DNA of 64,000 nucleotides, from assembly GCF_003026355.1 (NCBI RefSeq), contig NZ_PYON01000007.1, positions 124,001-188,000 on the forward strand, read 5' to 3'. Shown here piece after piece: positions 19,642 through 31,290 of the stretch. The notes under the pieces are model-generated. The model searched no databases, was not told the origin of the DNA, and saw only the letters and a list, made by a program, of their open reading frames with translations. The translations under genes were made by a program, and so were the position numbers. The stretch's first letter is position 1. Each line of letters begins with the position of its first letter. The stretch comes from Photobacterium kishitanii. GTDB taxonomy: Bacteria > Pseudomonadota > Gammaproteobacteria > Enterobacterales > Vibrionaceae.

Positions 19642-19672
19642 TCACAAGCCTTTATTCCTTTACTGCTTGTGA
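19642..19672. repeat. Inverted repeat between elyC and cmoM
   Basis: TCACAAGC and GCTTGTGA form a perfect 8-base dyad with a 15-base centre, located between the divergent elyC and cmoM starts. It could be an operator or a leader hairpin. No known regulator motif is recognised. Confidence 0.35.
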
Positions 19673-19718
19673 GAAAATAAGTCACATTCTAGAGTCGCTA
19701 TCATAACGTAAATGAGCC

Positions 19719-20552
19719 ATGAAAAAAGACCGAAATTTTGACGATTTAGCGAAAAAGTTCGCTGAAAATATTTATGGCACAGCGAAAGGCCAAATACGAC
19801 AAACTGTTGTTTGGCAAGATATTGAATATATATTGGAACAATTGAATGCAGCCTCACCTTTGCAAGTTTTGGACGCTGGTGGCGGCATTGGACAAATATC
19901 TCAAAAAATAGCAGCACTTGGACATCAAGTGACGTTATGTGATCTTTCTAGCGAAATGTTGACATTAGCAGAACAAGAAATTGCTAAAAACGGCTTAGTT
20001 GAGCAATATCGATTAGTACATTCACCGATACAAGAAATCAGTGAGCACATCCCAGCACCTGTTGATTTAATTCTCTTTCATGCAGTGATGGAATGGCTAG
20101 TTGATCCGATTACAACATTAATGGGTTTATTAGATAACGTAAAACCAGGTGGTGTTATTTCGGTAATGTTTTATAACTACAATGGATTACTGTTTAAGAA
20201 TTTGATTTGTGGCAATCTAACCCATATAGAACAGGGGATGCCACATCGTAAACGGTTTAAGTTACAACCTCAGCAAGGTATAAAACCTGATGAAGTATAT
20301 CAGTGTCTAACTGAGGCTGGGTTTGACATAATGGGTAAAACCGGCGTACGCACATTCCATGATTACATGCACCACGATCGAATGGGTGATTACAGTTTCG
20401 AACAAGTTCTTGATATGGAGCAAAAGCTTTGTCGTCAGGAACCTTTTTTGTCATTAGGCCGTTATATTCATGTGTATGCGCGTAAGCCACTCACAGAAGC
20501 AACGCCAACATTGATGGCAAATTTAAATCATAGCAATAAGGACAAGGGATGA
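19719..20552 (+). CDS. cmoM: tRNA 5-carboxymethoxyuridine methyltransferase CmoM
   Basis: CmoM (SmtA) methylates 5-carboxymethoxyuridine at the tRNA wobble position using S-adenosylmethionine. The 277-residue protein has the class I motif [13 protein letters not shown] near residue 50, the acidic strand end CDLSSEML near 74 and [10 protein letters not shown] near 118. Its N-terminus, [20 protein letters not shown], is typical of the family. The gene starts the cmoM-mukF-mukE-mukB operon, as in E. coli, and overlaps mukF by four bases (ATGA). Its C-terminal tail beyond HVYARKPL is about 16 residues and polar. Confidence 0.95.
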   Translation: MKKDRNFDDLAKKFAENIYGTAKGQIRQTVVWQDIEYILEQLNAASPLQVLDAGGGIGQISQKIAALGHQVTLCDLSSEMLTLAEQEIAKNGLVEQYRLVHSPIQEISEHIPAPVDLILFHAVMEWLVDPITTLMGLLDNVKPGGVISVMFYNYNGLLFKNLICGNLTHIEQGMPHRKRFKLQPQQGIKPDEVYQCLTEAGFDIMGKTGVRTFHDYMHHDRMGDYSFEQVLDMEQKLCRQEPFLSLGRYIHVYARKPLTEATPTLMANLNHSNKDKG

Positions 20553-21871
20553 GTGAAGTTACCCAGACTGTTCCTGAGTTGGTAAATTGGGTCAAAAATA
20601 ATGAGTTTGCCCTTAATTTACCAACAGAACGGCTGGCGTTCTTGTTAGCGATTGCGGTATTAAGTGGCGATCGCTTTGATGAAGAATTAGGGGAAGGTGA
20701 GTTGGTTGATGCATTTCGTATTGTTAGCGATATGTTCGGCCAAACCAAGGAAACCCTGGCATTTCGCGCCAATAACGCCATTAATGAATTGGTAAGACAG
20801 CGGTTAATATCACGCTTTACCAGTGAGGTTACTGACGGTGCTAGCATTTATCGACTAAGTCCGTTAGCGCTCGGTATTACTGATTACTACGTGCGACAAC
20901 GTGAGTTTTCAACGCTAAAACTATCCATTCAATTAGCAATGGTAGCTGATGAAATAAATAAAGCAGCGACAGCTGCACAAGAAGGCGGTGATGAAAAGCA
21001 TTGGCGTCAAAATGTGCATGCAGTATTAAAATACTCAGTGGCTGAAATATTTGACCGTATTGATTTAAACCAACGCGCAATGGATGAGCAGCAGCAACAA
21101 GTTAAGCTCGATATTGCTGAATTATTAAATCAAGATTGGCAAGCCGCAATTAGTAGTTGTGAAGCATTACTGGATGAAACATCATCAACCTTGCGTGAAT
21201 TGCAGGATACGTTGCAAGCAGCCGGTGATCAGCTTCAAAGTCAGTTACTTGCTATTCAAGAAGCAACTCAAGGACATGATGATCTCGATTTTGTTGATGG
21301 TATGATTTACATCCTCCAAATGAAGTTAGATCGCATTATTAGTTGGGGTCAGCAAACAATTGATTTATGGATTGGTTATGACCGCCATGTACATAAATTT
21401 ATTCGTACTGCGATTGATATGGATAAAAACCGCGCCTTTAGTCAACGACTGCGTCAATCTGTCACCGATTACTTTGATGCGCCGTGGTTGCTGACGTTTG
21501 CGGATGCTGAACGTTTACTTGATATGCGTGATGAAACCTTGATGTTACGTGATGATGAAGTAACAGGTATCGTTCCTGGAGAGATGGAATTCGAAGAGCT
21601 TGATTTGGTTAACGATCAATTGGCTGAGAAAGTCGGTTTGATGTTACAAGCACATAAAGCGACAGGTGCACCAATTAATTTGAGCGTTTTACTTAAAGAC
21701 TATTTGTCACAACATCCGTATGCACAACACTTTGATTTAGCACGGATTGTGATTGATCAGGCAGTAAGGATGGGGTATTCCGAAGCTGATTTCAACGCCA
21801 TTCAGCCTGATTGGGAAGCAATTAACGAATACGGAGCTAAGGTACAAGCCCATGTCATTGACAAATATTGA
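20549..21871 (+). CDS. mukF: Chromosome partition kleisin MukF
   Basis: MukF is the kleisin subunit of the MukBEF condensin and bridges MukB heads and MukE. The 440-residue protein opens with the winged-helix dimerisation domain ([20 protein letters not shown]), continues with a long helical middle (about residues 120-300) and has the acidic linker near [17 protein letters not shown]. Length equals E. coli MukF. It overlaps cmoM and, by 20 bases, mukE. MukBEF replaces Smc-ScpAB in enterobacteria, vibrios and pasteurellae. Confidence 0.96.
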   Translation: MSEVTQTVPELVNWVKNNEFALNLPTERLAFLLAIAVLSGDRFDEELGEGELVDAFRIVSDMFGQTKETLAFRANNAINELVRQRLISRFTSEVTDGASIYRLSPLALGITDYYVRQREFSTLKLSIQLAMVADEINKAATAAQEGGDEKHWRQNVHAVLKYSVAEIFDRIDLNQRAMDEQQQQVKLDIAELLNQDWQAAISSCEALLDETSSTLRELQDTLQAAGDQLQSQLLAIQEATQGHDDLDFVDGMIYILQMKLDRIISWGQQTIDLWIGYDRHVHKFIRTAIDMDKNRAFSQRLRQSVTDYFDAPWLLTFADAERLLDMRDETLMLRDDEVTGIVPGEMEFEELDLVNDQLAEKVGLMLQAHKATGAPINLSVLLKDYLSQHPYAQHFDLARIVIDQAVRMGYSEADFNAIQPDWEAINEYGAKVQAHVIDKY

Positions 21872-22598
21872 AGAATTTATGCCGGAGAAGTTGGCAAAAG
21901 CGATAGCTAATCCACTTTTCCCTGCGCTAGATAATGCATTACGTTCTGGCCGTCATATTTCAAGTGAAGATTTAGATAACCATTCTTTTTTAATTGAATT
22001 TGAGAAAGAATTAGCGATGTTTTACCGCCGCTATAATGCTGAATTAGTGCGTGCACCTGAAGGCTTTTTATACTTGCGTCCACGCTCAACATCATTGATT
22101 GGTCGTTCAGTATTATCTGAAATCGATATGCTCGTTGGTAAGGTATTGTGTTTTCTTTACCTTAGCCCGGAACGTTTAGCACATGAAGGTATTTTTACCA
22201 ATCAAGAGCTTTTTGATGAGTTGCTAGTATTAGCTGATGAACAAAAGCTAATGAAGCTTGTTACTAATCGTGCCTCAGGTTCAGATCTCGATCGTGAAAA
22301 GCTGTTTGATAAAGTGAAAACAGCACTGCGTCGTTTACGTCGTCTAGGGATGCTAATTCCTATTGGCGAAAATGGCAAATTTCGTATCAGCGAATCTGTA
22401 TTCCGTTTTGGTGCTGATGTCCGTACTGGCGATGATGTCCGTGAAGCGCAGTTACGATTAATTCGTGACGGTGAAGCAGTGGTGCACCAGCAAGCGTCAA
22501 GTCAGTCAAGTTTGCTTGATGATATTGACACCAATAATCAAGAAGCGCTTGAAATGCAGCAAGATGTAGAGCAAGCAGGACAGGAGAGTAGTATTTAA
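21852..22598 (+). CDS. mukE: Chromosome partition protein MukE
   Basis: MukE is the kite subunit that binds MukF and modulates the MukB ATPase. The 248-residue product starts [20 protein letters not shown] and contains [38 protein letters not shown] and [18 protein letters not shown], all diagnostic. The C-terminal tail is Gln- and Asp-rich and differs from E. coli, as is common. The start codon lies within mukF and the stop overlaps the mukB ATG, indicating coupled synthesis. Confidence 0.96.
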   Translation: MSLTNIEEFMPEKLAKAIANPLFPALDNALRSGRHISSEDLDNHSFLIEFEKELAMFYRRYNAELVRAPEGFLYLRPRSTSLIGRSVLSEIDMLVGKVLCFLYLSPERLAHEGIFTNQELFDELLVLADEQKLMKLVTNRASGSDLDREKLFDKVKTALRRLRRLGMLIPIGENGKFRISESVFRFGADVRTGDDVREAQLRLIRDGEAVVHQQASSQSSLLDDIDTNNQEALEMQQDVEQAGQESSI

Positions 22599-25500
22599 TG
22601 GAACGCGGCAAGTATCAATCGCTCACCATGGTTAACTGGAACGGCTTTTTTGCACGTACCTTTGATATTGATAACCTGGTGACAACGCTTTCAGGCGGTA
22701 ACGGTGCGGGTAAATCTACCACCATGGCAGCGTTTATCACTACACTGATCCCAGATCAAAGCTTACTTCACTTTCGTAATACCACAGAAGCGGGTAGTTC
22801 AAATGCATCCCGCGATAAAGGCCTTCACGGTAAATTAAAGCCGGGTGCCTGTTATGCTGCGCTGGATGTGGTTAACTCAAAGCAACAACGCATTATCTTT
22901 GCCGTTAAATTACAGCAAGTTGCTGGTCGTGATAAGAAAGTAGACATTAAGCCCTTTTTGATTCAAGGCTTACCATCACATATAAAACCTGCTGAAATTT
23001 TAGTTGAAACGATTTCTGAAAACCAAGCACGTGTTCGTCAGCTTAATGATGTTAAAGACCTTGTTAGCCAATATGAAGGGGTGCAATTTAAAACATTTAA
23101 CTCGGTAACTGATTACCATGTGCAAATGTTTGAAATGGGCGTATTACCAAAGAAATTACGTAATAGCCAAGATCGTTCAAAATTCTATCGTCTTATTGAA
23201 GCCTCTTTATACGGTGGTATTTCAAGTGCGATCACTCGCTCACTACGTGACTACTTATTACCGCATAATTCAGGGGTAAAAAAAGCCTTCCAAGATATGG
23301 AAGCGGCATTACGTGAAAACCGTATGACGTTAGAAGCGATTAAGTTAACTCAAAGTGATCGTGACTTATTTAAGCATTTAATCTCTGAAGCAACGAATTA
23401 TGTTGCTGCTGACTATATGCGTCATGCTAACGAACGCCAACAGAAACTTGATCAAACACTACGTTTGCGTGGTGAGTTAATGGGGTCACGTCAAACGCTT
23501 ATTGATCAGCAATCATCGTTAAATAACATGAATGCAGAACTAGCCGAGCTGATCGATCAGGAAAGCGCGCTAGAACAAGATCATCAATCAGCGTCGGATC
23601 ACTTACAATTGGTTCAAGCAGCAGTACGTCAAGCTGAGAAAATTGAACGTTATAAAGAAGATCTTGAAGAGCTGACAGAGCGTCTTGAAGAGCAAGTGAT
23701 GGTGGTTGAAGAGGCTGCTGAACAATTAGCAATTGCCGAAGAACAATCACAGTTAACTGAAGAAGAAGTTGATAGCTTAAAAACTCAGTTGGCCGATTAC
23801 CAGCAAGCGCTAGATATGCAGCAGACACGAGCTCTGCAATATCAACAAGCGTTACAAGCGTTAGAAAAGGCGCGCCAGTTATCGGGTGATCACCAAATGC
23901 TTGCTGATCAAGCGCCACCTTACTTATCTCAGCTAAAACAACAGCAAGAACAACAAACCACTGCTTTATTGGCATTGAAGCATAAGCTTGATATGTCATC
24001 AGCAGCGGCGCAACAGTTTGAAAAAGGGTTAGCGATTGTTACCACTATTGCTGGTGTGGTTGATCGTACTAATGCTAGCGATAAAGCCCGTGAGTTAATT
24101 GAGCATGGCCGCCAACTTCGTTCGGTCTCTGAGCGCGGTGAGCAGCTAAAAGCACAATATCGTGATCTAGAACGCAGTGTGCGTAGTCAACGTCAAGCGA
24201 TTGAATTAGCAGAAACTTACGCGAAAAAGTTTGCAACGACTATTGATGGCGAATTGGCATTAGCCGAAGAGCAAGCCCGTCATGAAGCAACATTAGAAAG
24301 TTTAGAACAAGATCAAGCAAGTTTGGTTGAGCAACGTAATGACATGCGTCATAACGAGCAAGGACTAGCTGTACGTATTACGGCACTTGAAGCCTCTGCT
24401 CCGGCGTGGATTGCGGCATCTGATGCACTGGAAGTTCTTGCAGATCAAGCGAATGCAGAATTAACCAGCAGCCAAGCCGTAATGGATGCGATGCAAGTAA
24501 CACTTGATAATGAACGTCAAGTGTCAGCTAAACGTGATCAGTTAGCGCTACAAAAGCAAACGTTAGAGCATGATATTGAACGTTTGGCACAGCCGGGCGG
24601 CAGTGATGATTCGGGTTTACGAGCGTTAGCGGAGACTCTTGGCGGTACCATGTTATCTGAAATTTATGATGACATTACCCTTGCTGATGCTCCTTATTTC
24701 AGCGCAATGTATGGCCCATCTCGTCATGCGATTATTGTCCCTGATTTAAGCGGTATTAAAGAAAAGCTAATTGCACTTGATGATTGCCCTGATGATTTAT
24801 ATATCATTGAAGGTGATGCGGATTCATTTGACGACAGTGGCTTTGATGTTGATGAACTTGAAAATGCAGTATGTGTGCATCTTAATGATCGCCAGCTACG
24901 TTATTCACGTTTTCCAAAAGTACCATTATTTGGTCGAGCAGCCCGTGAGCAGCGTTTAGAGTTTTTGCGTGATGAACGTGATCAAGTGGTCGAAGATCAC
25001 GCTAAAGCGGCATTTGACTCGCAAAAACTGCAGCGTTTGTACCAAAGCTTTAACAGTTTTGTTGCGACGCATATGGCGATTGCGTTTAATGCCGATCCTG
25101 AAGTTGAACTTAAACAAGCACGTGATCAACGTAATCAGATCATGCGTCAGTTAGCTGAATCACAAGCGCAAGAGCAACAACAACGCGCTCAATTAGCCGC
25201 TGCGCGCGAAGGTTTAACTTTACTGGGTAAGTTAAATCCAGTGGTCACTTTGCTTGAAGACGAAACATTAACTGAGCGCTTTGCTGAGGTTGAACAACAA
25301 CTTGCGCAAATGGATGAAGCTCGTAACTATCTTGATCGTTACGGCAAATCATTAATTGAACTTGAAAGTCTGGTATCAGCTCTTGATGCCGATCCTGAAC
25401 AGTTTGATGCACTACAAGCTAATTACGAAGCCGCTGATCAAAAACTGCAACAATTGAAAACCTTGATTTTTGCGGTTGCTGATTTAGCCGAACGTCGTCA

Positions 25501-27058
25501 TCACTTTAGCTATGCTGATTCAGTTGAGTTATTAAGTAAGAGTTCTGAGCTTAACGAGCAGCTAAAGCTAAAATTAGCGATAGCAGAACAGCAGCGTAAC
25601 AGTGCCCGTGAAAGTTTAAAACAATCACGCGCACAAGCTAACCAATATAACCAGTTGATGGCATCACTGAAAAGTTCTCATCAAGCGAAAAATGAAACAG
25701 TGCTTGAGTTTGAACGTGAGCTTCAAGAACTTGGCGTTCGCGCTGATGTCGAAGCTGAAGAGCGAGCATTGGTTCGTCGTAATGAATTGAATGAACGTTT
25801 ACACAGTTCTCGTAACCGTCGCAGTATGTTAGAAAAATCAACCACCTCAATTGAGCTTGAAATGAAAGGCTTGATGAAGCGTTTACGTAAAGTTGGTAAA
25901 GATTACCAAGATTTCCGTAAGCTGGTTGTAAATGCAAAAGCAGGCTGGTGTGCTGTCTTACGTCTTGCTCGTGAAAGTGATGTTGAGCGTCGTTTACACC
26001 GTCGTGAAATGGCATATATGTCTGCAGATGAACTACGTTCATTATCGGATAAAGCATTAGGTGCATTGCGTCTTGCGGTTTCAGATAATGAAAATTTACG
26101 TGATGCGCTACGGGCATCAGAAGATGTTGCGCGTCCTGAACGTAAAGTCTTGTTCTATATTGCGGTGTATCAGCATCTGCGTGAGCGTATTCGCCACGAT
26201 ATTATTCGTACTGATGATCCAGTCGAAGCCATTGAAGAAATGGAAGTTGAACTGGCACGTCTAACCGAAGAGTTGACTGCACGTGAGCAACGTCTAGCGA
26301 TTAGCTCTGATTCAGTTGCTAATATTATTCGTAAGACAATTCAGCGTGAGCAAAACCGTATTCGTATGCTTAACCAAGGCTTACAAAATATTGGATTTGG
26401 TCAAGTGCGTGGTGTACGTCTTAACGTTAAAGTACGTGATACTCATGAATCGTTATTACTCGGCTTAATTGATCAAAAAGATCAGCATAATGATTTGTTT
26501 GGCAATAATCGCCTAACGTTCTCAGAAGCGATTGCGAAATTATTCCAACGTTTAAATCCACATATTGATATGGGTCAGCGTTCACCGCAAATTCTGGGTG
26601 AAGAGTTACTTGATTACCGTAACTATTTAGAGCTGAACATTGAAGTTAACCGTGGTACTGATGGCTGGCTCCAAGCTGAATCTGGCGCATTATCGACTGG
26701 TGAAGCGATTGGTACTGGTCAGGCAATTTTGTTGATGGTTGTACAAAGCTGGGAAGAAGAATCTCGTCGTTTACGCGGTAAAGATATTATTCCTTGTCGT
26801 TTGTTATTCCTCGATGAGGCAGCGCGTTTAGATGGTAAATCTATTGCGACCTTATTTGAGTTATGTGAACGTTTAGATATGCAGTTATTAATTGCGGCAC
26901 CTGAAAATATTAGTCCTGAAAAAGGTACGACCTATAAATTAGTGCGTAAAATATTTAAGGATCGTGAACACGTACACGTAGTGGGTTTACGCGGTTTTGG
27001 TAACAAACCAAAAGTGGAAATGCCAGTACAGACACTCCTTGATATTGAACCTGTGTAA
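22598..27058 (+). CDS. mukB: Chromosome partition SMC-like ATPase MukB
   Basis: MukB is the SMC-like motor of the MukBEF condensin, which compacts chromosomes and binds topoisomerase IV. The 1486-residue protein has an N-terminal head with Walker A GGNGAGKST near residue 33, long coiled coils, a hinge near 680-790 (SEIYDDITLADAPYFSAMYG), and a C-terminal head with signature SGALSTGEAIGTG near 1363 and Walker B LLFLDEAARLD near 1402. E. coli MukB is the same length. The coiled-coil region is rich in Gln, Glu and Ala. A terminator lies 40 bases after the stop. Confidence 0.98.
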   Translation: MERGKYQSLTMVNWNGFFARTFDIDNLVTTLSGGNGAGKSTTMAAFITTLIPDQSLLHFRNTTEAGSSNASRDKGLHGKLKPGACYAALDVVNSKQQRIIFAVKLQQVAGRDKKVDIKPFLIQGLPSHIKPAEILVETISENQARVRQLNDVKDLVSQYEGVQFKTFNSVTDYHVQMFEMGVLPKKLRNSQDRSKFYRLIEASLYGGISSAITRSLRDYLLPHNSGVKKAFQDMEAALRENRMTLEAIKLTQSDRDLFKHLISEATNYVAADYMRHANERQQKLDQTLRLRGELMGSRQTLIDQQSSLNNMNAELAELIDQESALEQDHQSASDHLQLVQAAVRQAEKIERYKEDLEELTERLEEQVMVVEEAAEQLAIAEEQSQLTEEEVDSLKTQLADYQQALDMQQTRALQYQQALQALEKARQLSGDHQMLADQAPPYLSQLKQQQEQQTTALLALKHKLDMSSAAAQQFEKGLAIVTTIAGVVDRTNASDKARELIEHGRQLRSVSERGEQLKAQYRDLERSVRSQRQAIELAETYAKKFATTIDGELALAEEQARHEATLESLEQDQASLVEQRNDMRHNEQGLAVRITALEASAPAWIAASDALEVLADQANAELTSSQAVMDAMQVTLDNERQVSAKRDQLALQKQTLEHDIERLAQPGGSDDSGLRALAETLGGTMLSEIYDDITLADAPYFSAMYGPSRHAIIVPDLSGIKEKLIALDDCPDDLYIIEGDADSFDDSGFDVDELENAVCVHLNDRQLRYSRFPKVPLFGRAAREQRLEFLRDERDQVVEDHAKAAFDSQKLQRLYQSFNSFVATHMAIAFNADPEVELKQARDQRNQIMRQLAESQAQEQQQRAQLAAAREGLTLLGKLNPVVTLLEDETLTERFAEVEQQLAQMDEARNYLDRYGKSLIELESLVSALDADPEQFDALQANYEAADQKLQQLKTLIFAVADLAERRHHFSYADSVELLSKSSELNEQLKLKLAIAEQQRNSARESLKQSRAQANQYNQLMASLKSSHQAKNETVLEFERELQELGVRADVEAEERALVRRNELNERLHSSRNRRSMLEKSTTSIELEMKGLMKRLRKVGKDYQDFRKLVVNAKAGWCAVLRLARESDVERRLHRREMAYMSADELRSLSDKALGALRLAVSDNENLRDALRASEDVARPERKVLFYIAVYQHLRERIRHDIIRTDDPVEAIEEMEVELARLTEELTAREQRLAISSDSVANIIRKTIQREQNRIRMLNQGLQNIGFGQVRGVRLNVKVRDTHESLLLGLIDQKDQHNDLFGNNRLTFSEAIAKLFQRLNPHIDMGQRSPQILGEELLDYRNYLELNIEVNRGTDGWLQAESGALSTGEAIGTGQAILLMVVQSWEEESRRLRGKDIIPCRLLFLDEAARLDGKSIATLFELCERLDMQLLIAAPENISPEKGTTYKLVRKIFKDREHVHVVGLRGFGNKPKVEMPVQTLLDIEPV

Positions 27059-27097
27059 ACAGTAATTATATTCAGTAACTCTCTTGAGTATGCCAAT

Positions 27098-27125
27098 AAA
27101 GCCAGCAGTGATGCTGGCTTTTTTT
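27098..27125 (+). terminator. Intrinsic terminator of cmoM-mukFEB
   Basis: AAAGCCAGCA pairs with TGCTGGCTTT around GTGA and runs into a T tract. It marks the end of the conserved muk block and the left edge of the tor region. Confidence 0.9.
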
Positions 27126-27203
27126 ATGGATTAAATTAGGTATTGAGTCTTTTTTTAATACAACTAATTCGAAGTTAGGACGTGAAGGTTAGTTATCATT
27201 GAC

Positions 27204-27240
27204 TATAATTTCACCAATCCATTTATCATTTGATGAATGG
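27204..27240 (+). promoter_or_regulatory. Candidate torE promoter and operator dyad
   Basis: A perfect -10 hexamer TATAAT is at 27204-27209, but no good -35 lies 16-18 bases upstream, which suggests dependence on an activator. Just downstream, CCATTTATC (27219-27227) and GATGAATGG (27232-27240) form a nine-base dyad with one mismatch. No E. coli-style TorR decamers are evident. Found by eye. Confidence 0.4.
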
Positions 27241-27276
27241 TGTACCGCTATAGTAATGATTACAGAGAGGTCATCG

Positions 27277-27447
27277 ATGGCTAATACTGAAATTACAGAG
27301 CAGGAAAGAGGTCGCTATGAATGGTGGGCCTTTTTATTCATCACTATTTTTTTATTTCCGTTGTTATCCGCAGCCTTAGTCGGCGGCTACGGTTTCACTG
27401 TATGGGCGTTGCAAGTCTTTGTCTTTGGTCCACCTGGACACGGTTAG
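27277..27447 (+). CDS. torE: TorE/NapE family small membrane protein
   Basis: The 56-residue protein has a polar N-terminus (MANTEITEQERGRYEWW) and one membrane helix (about residues 18-45), ending FVFGPPGHG, the typical NapE/TorE pattern. Such proteins accompany periplasmic nitrate or TMAO reductases in marine bacteria; their role is not established. The start is the ATG at 27277 after GAGAGG with six-base spacing; the frame is open further upstream, but that part is not homologous. It leads the torE-torC-torA operon. Confidence 0.85.
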   Translation: MANTEITEQERGRYEWWAFLFITIFLFPLLSAALVGGYGFTVWALQVFVFGPPGHG

Positions 27448-27489
27448 GTTGTAATGCTGTGGGTGGAATAAATAACGGAGAGTGAAACA

Positions 27490-28674
27490 ATGCTGACATT
27501 CATAAAAAAAATATGGCTGACTTTTTGGCGTCCAGCCGCAAAGATAAGTCTTGGTGTACTCACTCTCGGTGGGTTTATTTCAGGCATTATCTTTTGGGGA
27601 GGATTTAATACCGCATTAGAAGTGGCTAATACAGAAAAATTTTGTATTAGTTGCCATTCAATGCGGGATACGGTTTACCCTGAATTGCAAGGGACTATTC
27701 ATTGGGAAAATAATGCTGGAGTGAGGGCGACGTGTCCTGATTGTCATGTTCCTCATAATTGGACTGATAAAATTGCTCGTAAGATGCAAGCCAGTAAAGA
27801 AGTTTTTGGTGCTATTGTCGGCACTATCGATACCCCTGCAAAATTTGAAGCCAAGCGGTTAGAACTGGCTCAGCATGAATGGAAACGTTTTGCTGCTAAT
27901 AAATCCCTCGAATGTAAAAGTTGCCATAGCTACTCCAGTATGAAATGGGATGAAATGTCACCTCGTGCACAAGTACAAATGAAGCAGGCAGCCGCTAAAG
28001 ATCAAAGCTGTATTGACTGCCACAAAGGTATCGCTCATCACTTACCCGCTAACATGGATTCTTCAGGCGGCATGATTTCTGAATTAGCCACAGTGGCGCA
28101 GAATACTGATTATGAAAAAGGCAATACTTACTACAGTATGCAGTTTATCCCTATGTTTGAAGATGAAGCGAAAACACAAGATGGTGGTTCATTAGAGCCA
28201 GCTTCAGCAGTGAAAGTCGTTGCGGTAAAAGATGATATGTTACAAATTGAAATTAGTGGTTGGCGTAAAGAAAAAGGGTTTGGGCGGGTAATTAATCAAG
28301 ACTTTGGGATGAATATTCCAACGGCAGCATTAAGTAAAACGGCCGCTCAAAATAATAAGATTGTGACTGGAACAACCGAGAAAGAAGATGATGTAACAGG
28401 ACTGAAGTGGCAGCAAGTCAGCGCAATACTATGGGTAGAAAAAGCGAAGTTTGTCAGTAATATCAATGATATTTGGTCGGTTGCACAATCGGCTTATAAA
28501 ACCAATTGTAGTGTTTGTCATACTCAACCTGCAGAAAATCATTTTGATGCTAATACTTGGCCGGGAATGTTTAATGGCATGTTAGCGTTTGTGAATTTTG
28601 ATACCGACAGCGAAGCTATTGTTTTGAAATATTTACAAAATCACTCATCAGATTTTGCTAAAGAAAAACATTAA
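27490..28674 (+). CDS. torC: Pentahaem c-type cytochrome TorC
   Basis: TorC carries electrons from the menaquinol pool to the periplasmic TMAO reductase. The 394-residue protein has an N-terminal membrane anchor (about residues 18-40) and five CxxCH haem sites at residues 52, 82, 142, 174 and 340: four in the NapC/NirT-like domain and one in the C-terminal domain, the arrangement of E. coli TorC. It follows torE by 42 bases and precedes torA by 32 bases. Haem insertion would need the Ccm system, not seen here. Confidence 0.95.
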   Translation: MLTFIKKIWLTFWRPAAKISLGVLTLGGFISGIIFWGGFNTALEVANTEKFCISCHSMRDTVYPELQGTIHWENNAGVRATCPDCHVPHNWTDKIARKMQASKEVFGAIVGTIDTPAKFEAKRLELAQHEWKRFAANKSLECKSCHSYSSMKWDEMSPRAQVQMKQAAAKDQSCIDCHKGIAHHLPANMDSSGGMISELATVAQNTDYEKGNTYYSMQFIPMFEDEAKTQDGGSLEPASAVKVVAVKDDMLQIEISGWRKEKGFGRVINQDFGMNIPTAALSKTAAQNNKIVTGTTEKEDDVTGLKWQQVSAILWVEKAKFVSNINDIWSVAQSAYKTNCSVCHTQPAENHFDANTWPGMFNGMLAFVNFDTDSEAIVLKYLQNHSSDFAKEKH

Positions 28675-28706
28675 CAGCGGATCCCGTTTATAAAGAGGAA
28701 AGATCT

Positions 28707-31190
28707 ATGTCTTTGAGTCGGCGCAAATTTTTACAAGGGTTAGCGACAACCAGTGCCGCTTCCGTGATTGGTCCTGGATTATTATTGCAAGTGGCACAAG
28801 CAACTGAAGCTAATGCGACGACAACAGGAGAAGCCCCAGGTATTTGGAAGGTATCAGGTTCTCATTGGGGGGCATTTCGAGCTCGTATTTATAATGGTCA
28901 AGTAGCTGAAATTAAGCCATTAGAATTCGATAAAAATCCTACAGATATGTTAAATGGGATCAAAGGATTAATTTATAGCCCTTCGCGGGTGCGTTATCCA
29001 ATGGTGCGTCTAGATTGGCTCAAGAAAAATAAATACAGTGGTGATACTCGAGGTAATAATCGTTTTGTACGGGTGACATGGGATGAAGCGTTAGATTTGT
29101 TTTATCAAGAGTTACAACGGGTACAGAAAGATTATGGCCCGTGGGCATTACATGCCGGTCAAACCGGGTGGCGAGAAACGGGGCAGTTCCAAAGCTGTAC
29201 TTCACATATGCAGCGCGCTGTTGGTATGCATGGTAATTTTATTAAGAAGGTCGGTGATTATTCTACTGGTGCAGGTCAAACTATTTTGCCTTATGTTTTA
29301 GGCTCGACAGAAGTTTATGCGCAAGCAACGACATGGTCGACAGTACTTAAAGATTGTAAGACATTGATATGGTGGTCAAATGATCCGATTAAAAATGGTC
29401 AAGTTGGCTGGCAATGCGAAACTCATGGTGCGTATGATTATTATGCCCAATTAAAGCAGAAGGTGGCTGACGGTAAGATCCGCATGATCTCTGTCGATCC
29501 AGTGGTATCAAAATCGCAAAAATATTTTAATTGTGAACACCAATACGTCAACCCTCAAACTGATGTGCCTTTCATGCTTGCTATTGCGCATACACTGTAT
29601 AAAGAAGATCTGTACGATAAGCAATTTCTTGAAATCTATACGCTGGGTTTCAATGAATTTTTGCCTTATTTACTGGGTACTGGCAAAGATAAAATAGCCA
29701 AAACACCGGAATGGGCAGAGCCTATTTGTGGCGTTAAAGCTGATGCTATTCGAGAGTTTGCCCGTAGTTTAGTTAAAGATCGTACTATGTTGATGTTTGG
29801 CTGGGCAGTACAACGCCAACAACATGGTGAGCAGCCATACTGGATGGGGGCGGTGTTGGCATCGATGCTGGGTCAGATTGGCTTACCTGGTGGTGGAGTG
29901 TCTTATTCACATTTCTATAGTGGTGTCGGTTTACCATTTAGTACTGCAGCAGGGCCTGGGGGATTTCCTCGAAATGTTGATGAAGGTCAGGAGCCTATTT
30001 GGAATAATAATGACTTTAAAGGCTACAGCTCAACGATTCCAGTTGCTAGATGGATTGATGCCATTATGGAACCCGGCAAAAATATTCAATATAACGGCAG
30101 CAAGGTCGTATTACCTGATATTAAGATGATGGTATTTAGTGGTTGCAACCCATGGAATCATCATCAGCAACGTAATCGAATGAAAGAGGCCTTTAGAAAG
30201 CTTCAAACCGTGGTTAATATTGATTATACATGGACACCAACATGCCGTTTCTCCGATATTGTATTACCTGCCTGCACTCAATTTGAACGTAGCGATTTAG
30301 ATCAATACGGTACATATTCAACCAGCGGTGTATTGGCTATGCATAAACTGGTTGATCCTCTTTTCCAATCAAAAACAGATTTTCAGATATTCACTGAATT
30401 AACCCAGCGCTTTGGTAAAAGTAAACAATATACTCGCGGTATGACAGAAATGCAGTGGATTGAACAACTGTATAATGATTGTCGTAAAGCCAATAAAGGT
30501 AAGCATGAAATGCCAGAGTTTAAACAGTTTTGGCAACAAGGATTAGTCGAATTTCCAACAGATCAAACCTATGTTAGTCATGCTGCTTTTAGAGAGGATC
30601 CTGAAATTAATGGTCTCGGAACGCCTTCTGGATTTATTGAAATTTATAGCCGTAAAATTGCTCGTTATAACTACCAGCATTGCCAAGGCCACCCGATGTG
30701 GTTTGAAAAAGAAGAACGTTCACATGGCGGACCTAAATCGGATAAATTCCCTTTTTGGCTTCAATCTTGTCATCCAAATAAACGCTTACACTCACAGATG
30801 TGTGACTCCGAAGAATTTCGTAATACCTATGCGGTAAAAGGCCATGAACCGGTATATATCAACCCACAAGATGCCAAGAAAAAAGGCATTAAAGATGGTG
30901 ATATTGTGAGGGTGTTTAATGATCGTGGGCAGTTGTTAGCGGGGGCGGTGCTTTCTGAACATTATCCTACGGGGGTTATTCGTATTCAAGAAGGAGCGTG
31001 GTTCGGACCTCTTAATAATGATATTGGTGCTATCGATACTTATGGCGATCCTAATACATTAACGATTGATATTCCTACGTCTGAACTTGCGCAAGCAACC
31101 AGTGCTAATACCGTCGTGGTCGATTTTGAAAAGTACACTGGCAAAGTGCCTCCCGTTACGTCATTCAGTGGGCCTATCTATGTTAGTTAA
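28707..31190 (+). CDS. torA: Trimethylamine-N-oxide reductase TorA
   Basis: TorA is the periplasmic molybdenum enzyme that reduces trimethylamine N-oxide to trimethylamine during anaerobic respiration. The 827-residue precursor starts with a Tat signal ([18 protein letters not shown]). GDYSTGAGQ places the likely Mo-ligand Ser at residue 186, and [41 protein letters not shown] and LAQATSANT follow in the E. coli TorA order. The protein is about 20 residues shorter than E. coli TorA. No torD chaperone gene follows; the next gene encodes a truncated haemoglobin. TMAO respiration is common in fish-associated Photobacterium. Confidence 0.95.
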   Translation: MSLSRRKFLQGLATTSAASVIGPGLLLQVAQATEANATTTGEAPGIWKVSGSHWGAFRARIYNGQVAEIKPLEFDKNPTDMLNGIKGLIYSPSRVRYPMVRLDWLKKNKYSGDTRGNNRFVRVTWDEALDLFYQELQRVQKDYGPWALHAGQTGWRETGQFQSCTSHMQRAVGMHGNFIKKVGDYSTGAGQTILPYVLGSTEVYAQATTWSTVLKDCKTLIWWSNDPIKNGQVGWQCETHGAYDYYAQLKQKVADGKIRMISVDPVVSKSQKYFNCEHQYVNPQTDVPFMLAIAHTLYKEDLYDKQFLEIYTLGFNEFLPYLLGTGKDKIAKTPEWAEPICGVKADAIREFARSLVKDRTMLMFGWAVQRQQHGEQPYWMGAVLASMLGQIGLPGGGVSYSHFYSGVGLPFSTAAGPGGFPRNVDEGQEPIWNNNDFKGYSSTIPVARWIDAIMEPGKNIQYNGSKVVLPDIKMMVFSGCNPWNHHQQRNRMKEAFRKLQTVVNIDYTWTPTCRFSDIVLPACTQFERSDLDQYGTYSTSGVLAMHKLVDPLFQSKTDFQIFTELTQRFGKSKQYTRGMTEMQWIEQLYNDCRKANKGKHEMPEFKQFWQQGLVEFPTDQTYVSHAAFREDPEINGLGTPSGFIEIYSRKIARYNYQHCQGHPMWFEKEERSHGGPKSDKFPFWLQSCHPNKRLHSQMCDSEEFRNTYAVKGHEPVYINPQDAKKKGIKDGDIVRVFNDRGQLLAGAVLSEHYPTGVIRIQEGAWFGPLNNDIGAIDTYGDPNTLTIDIPTSELAQATSANTVVVDFEKYTGKVPPVTSFSGPIYVS

Positions 31191-31214
31191 TTAAAAACAT
31201 AGATTGTGATCAAT

Positions 31215-31250
31215 AATAAAGAGCGACTACGGTAGCTCTTTATTCATTTA
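31215..31250 (+). terminator. Probable terminator of torECA
   Basis: AATAAAGAGC pairs with GCTCTTTATT (31215-31224 with 31235-31244) across a ten-base loop, followed by an imperfect T-rich tail. It separates torA from the haemoglobin gene. Confidence 0.6.
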
Positions 31251-31290
31251 TTATACTATTAACAGGTGATTGTAATTAAGAGAGTATGAA

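Noticed and set aside
23499..23999. Long minus-strand frame inside mukB
   Set aside because: Antisense to the coiled-coil region of mukB; repetitive Gln/Glu codons keep the opposite frame open by chance.
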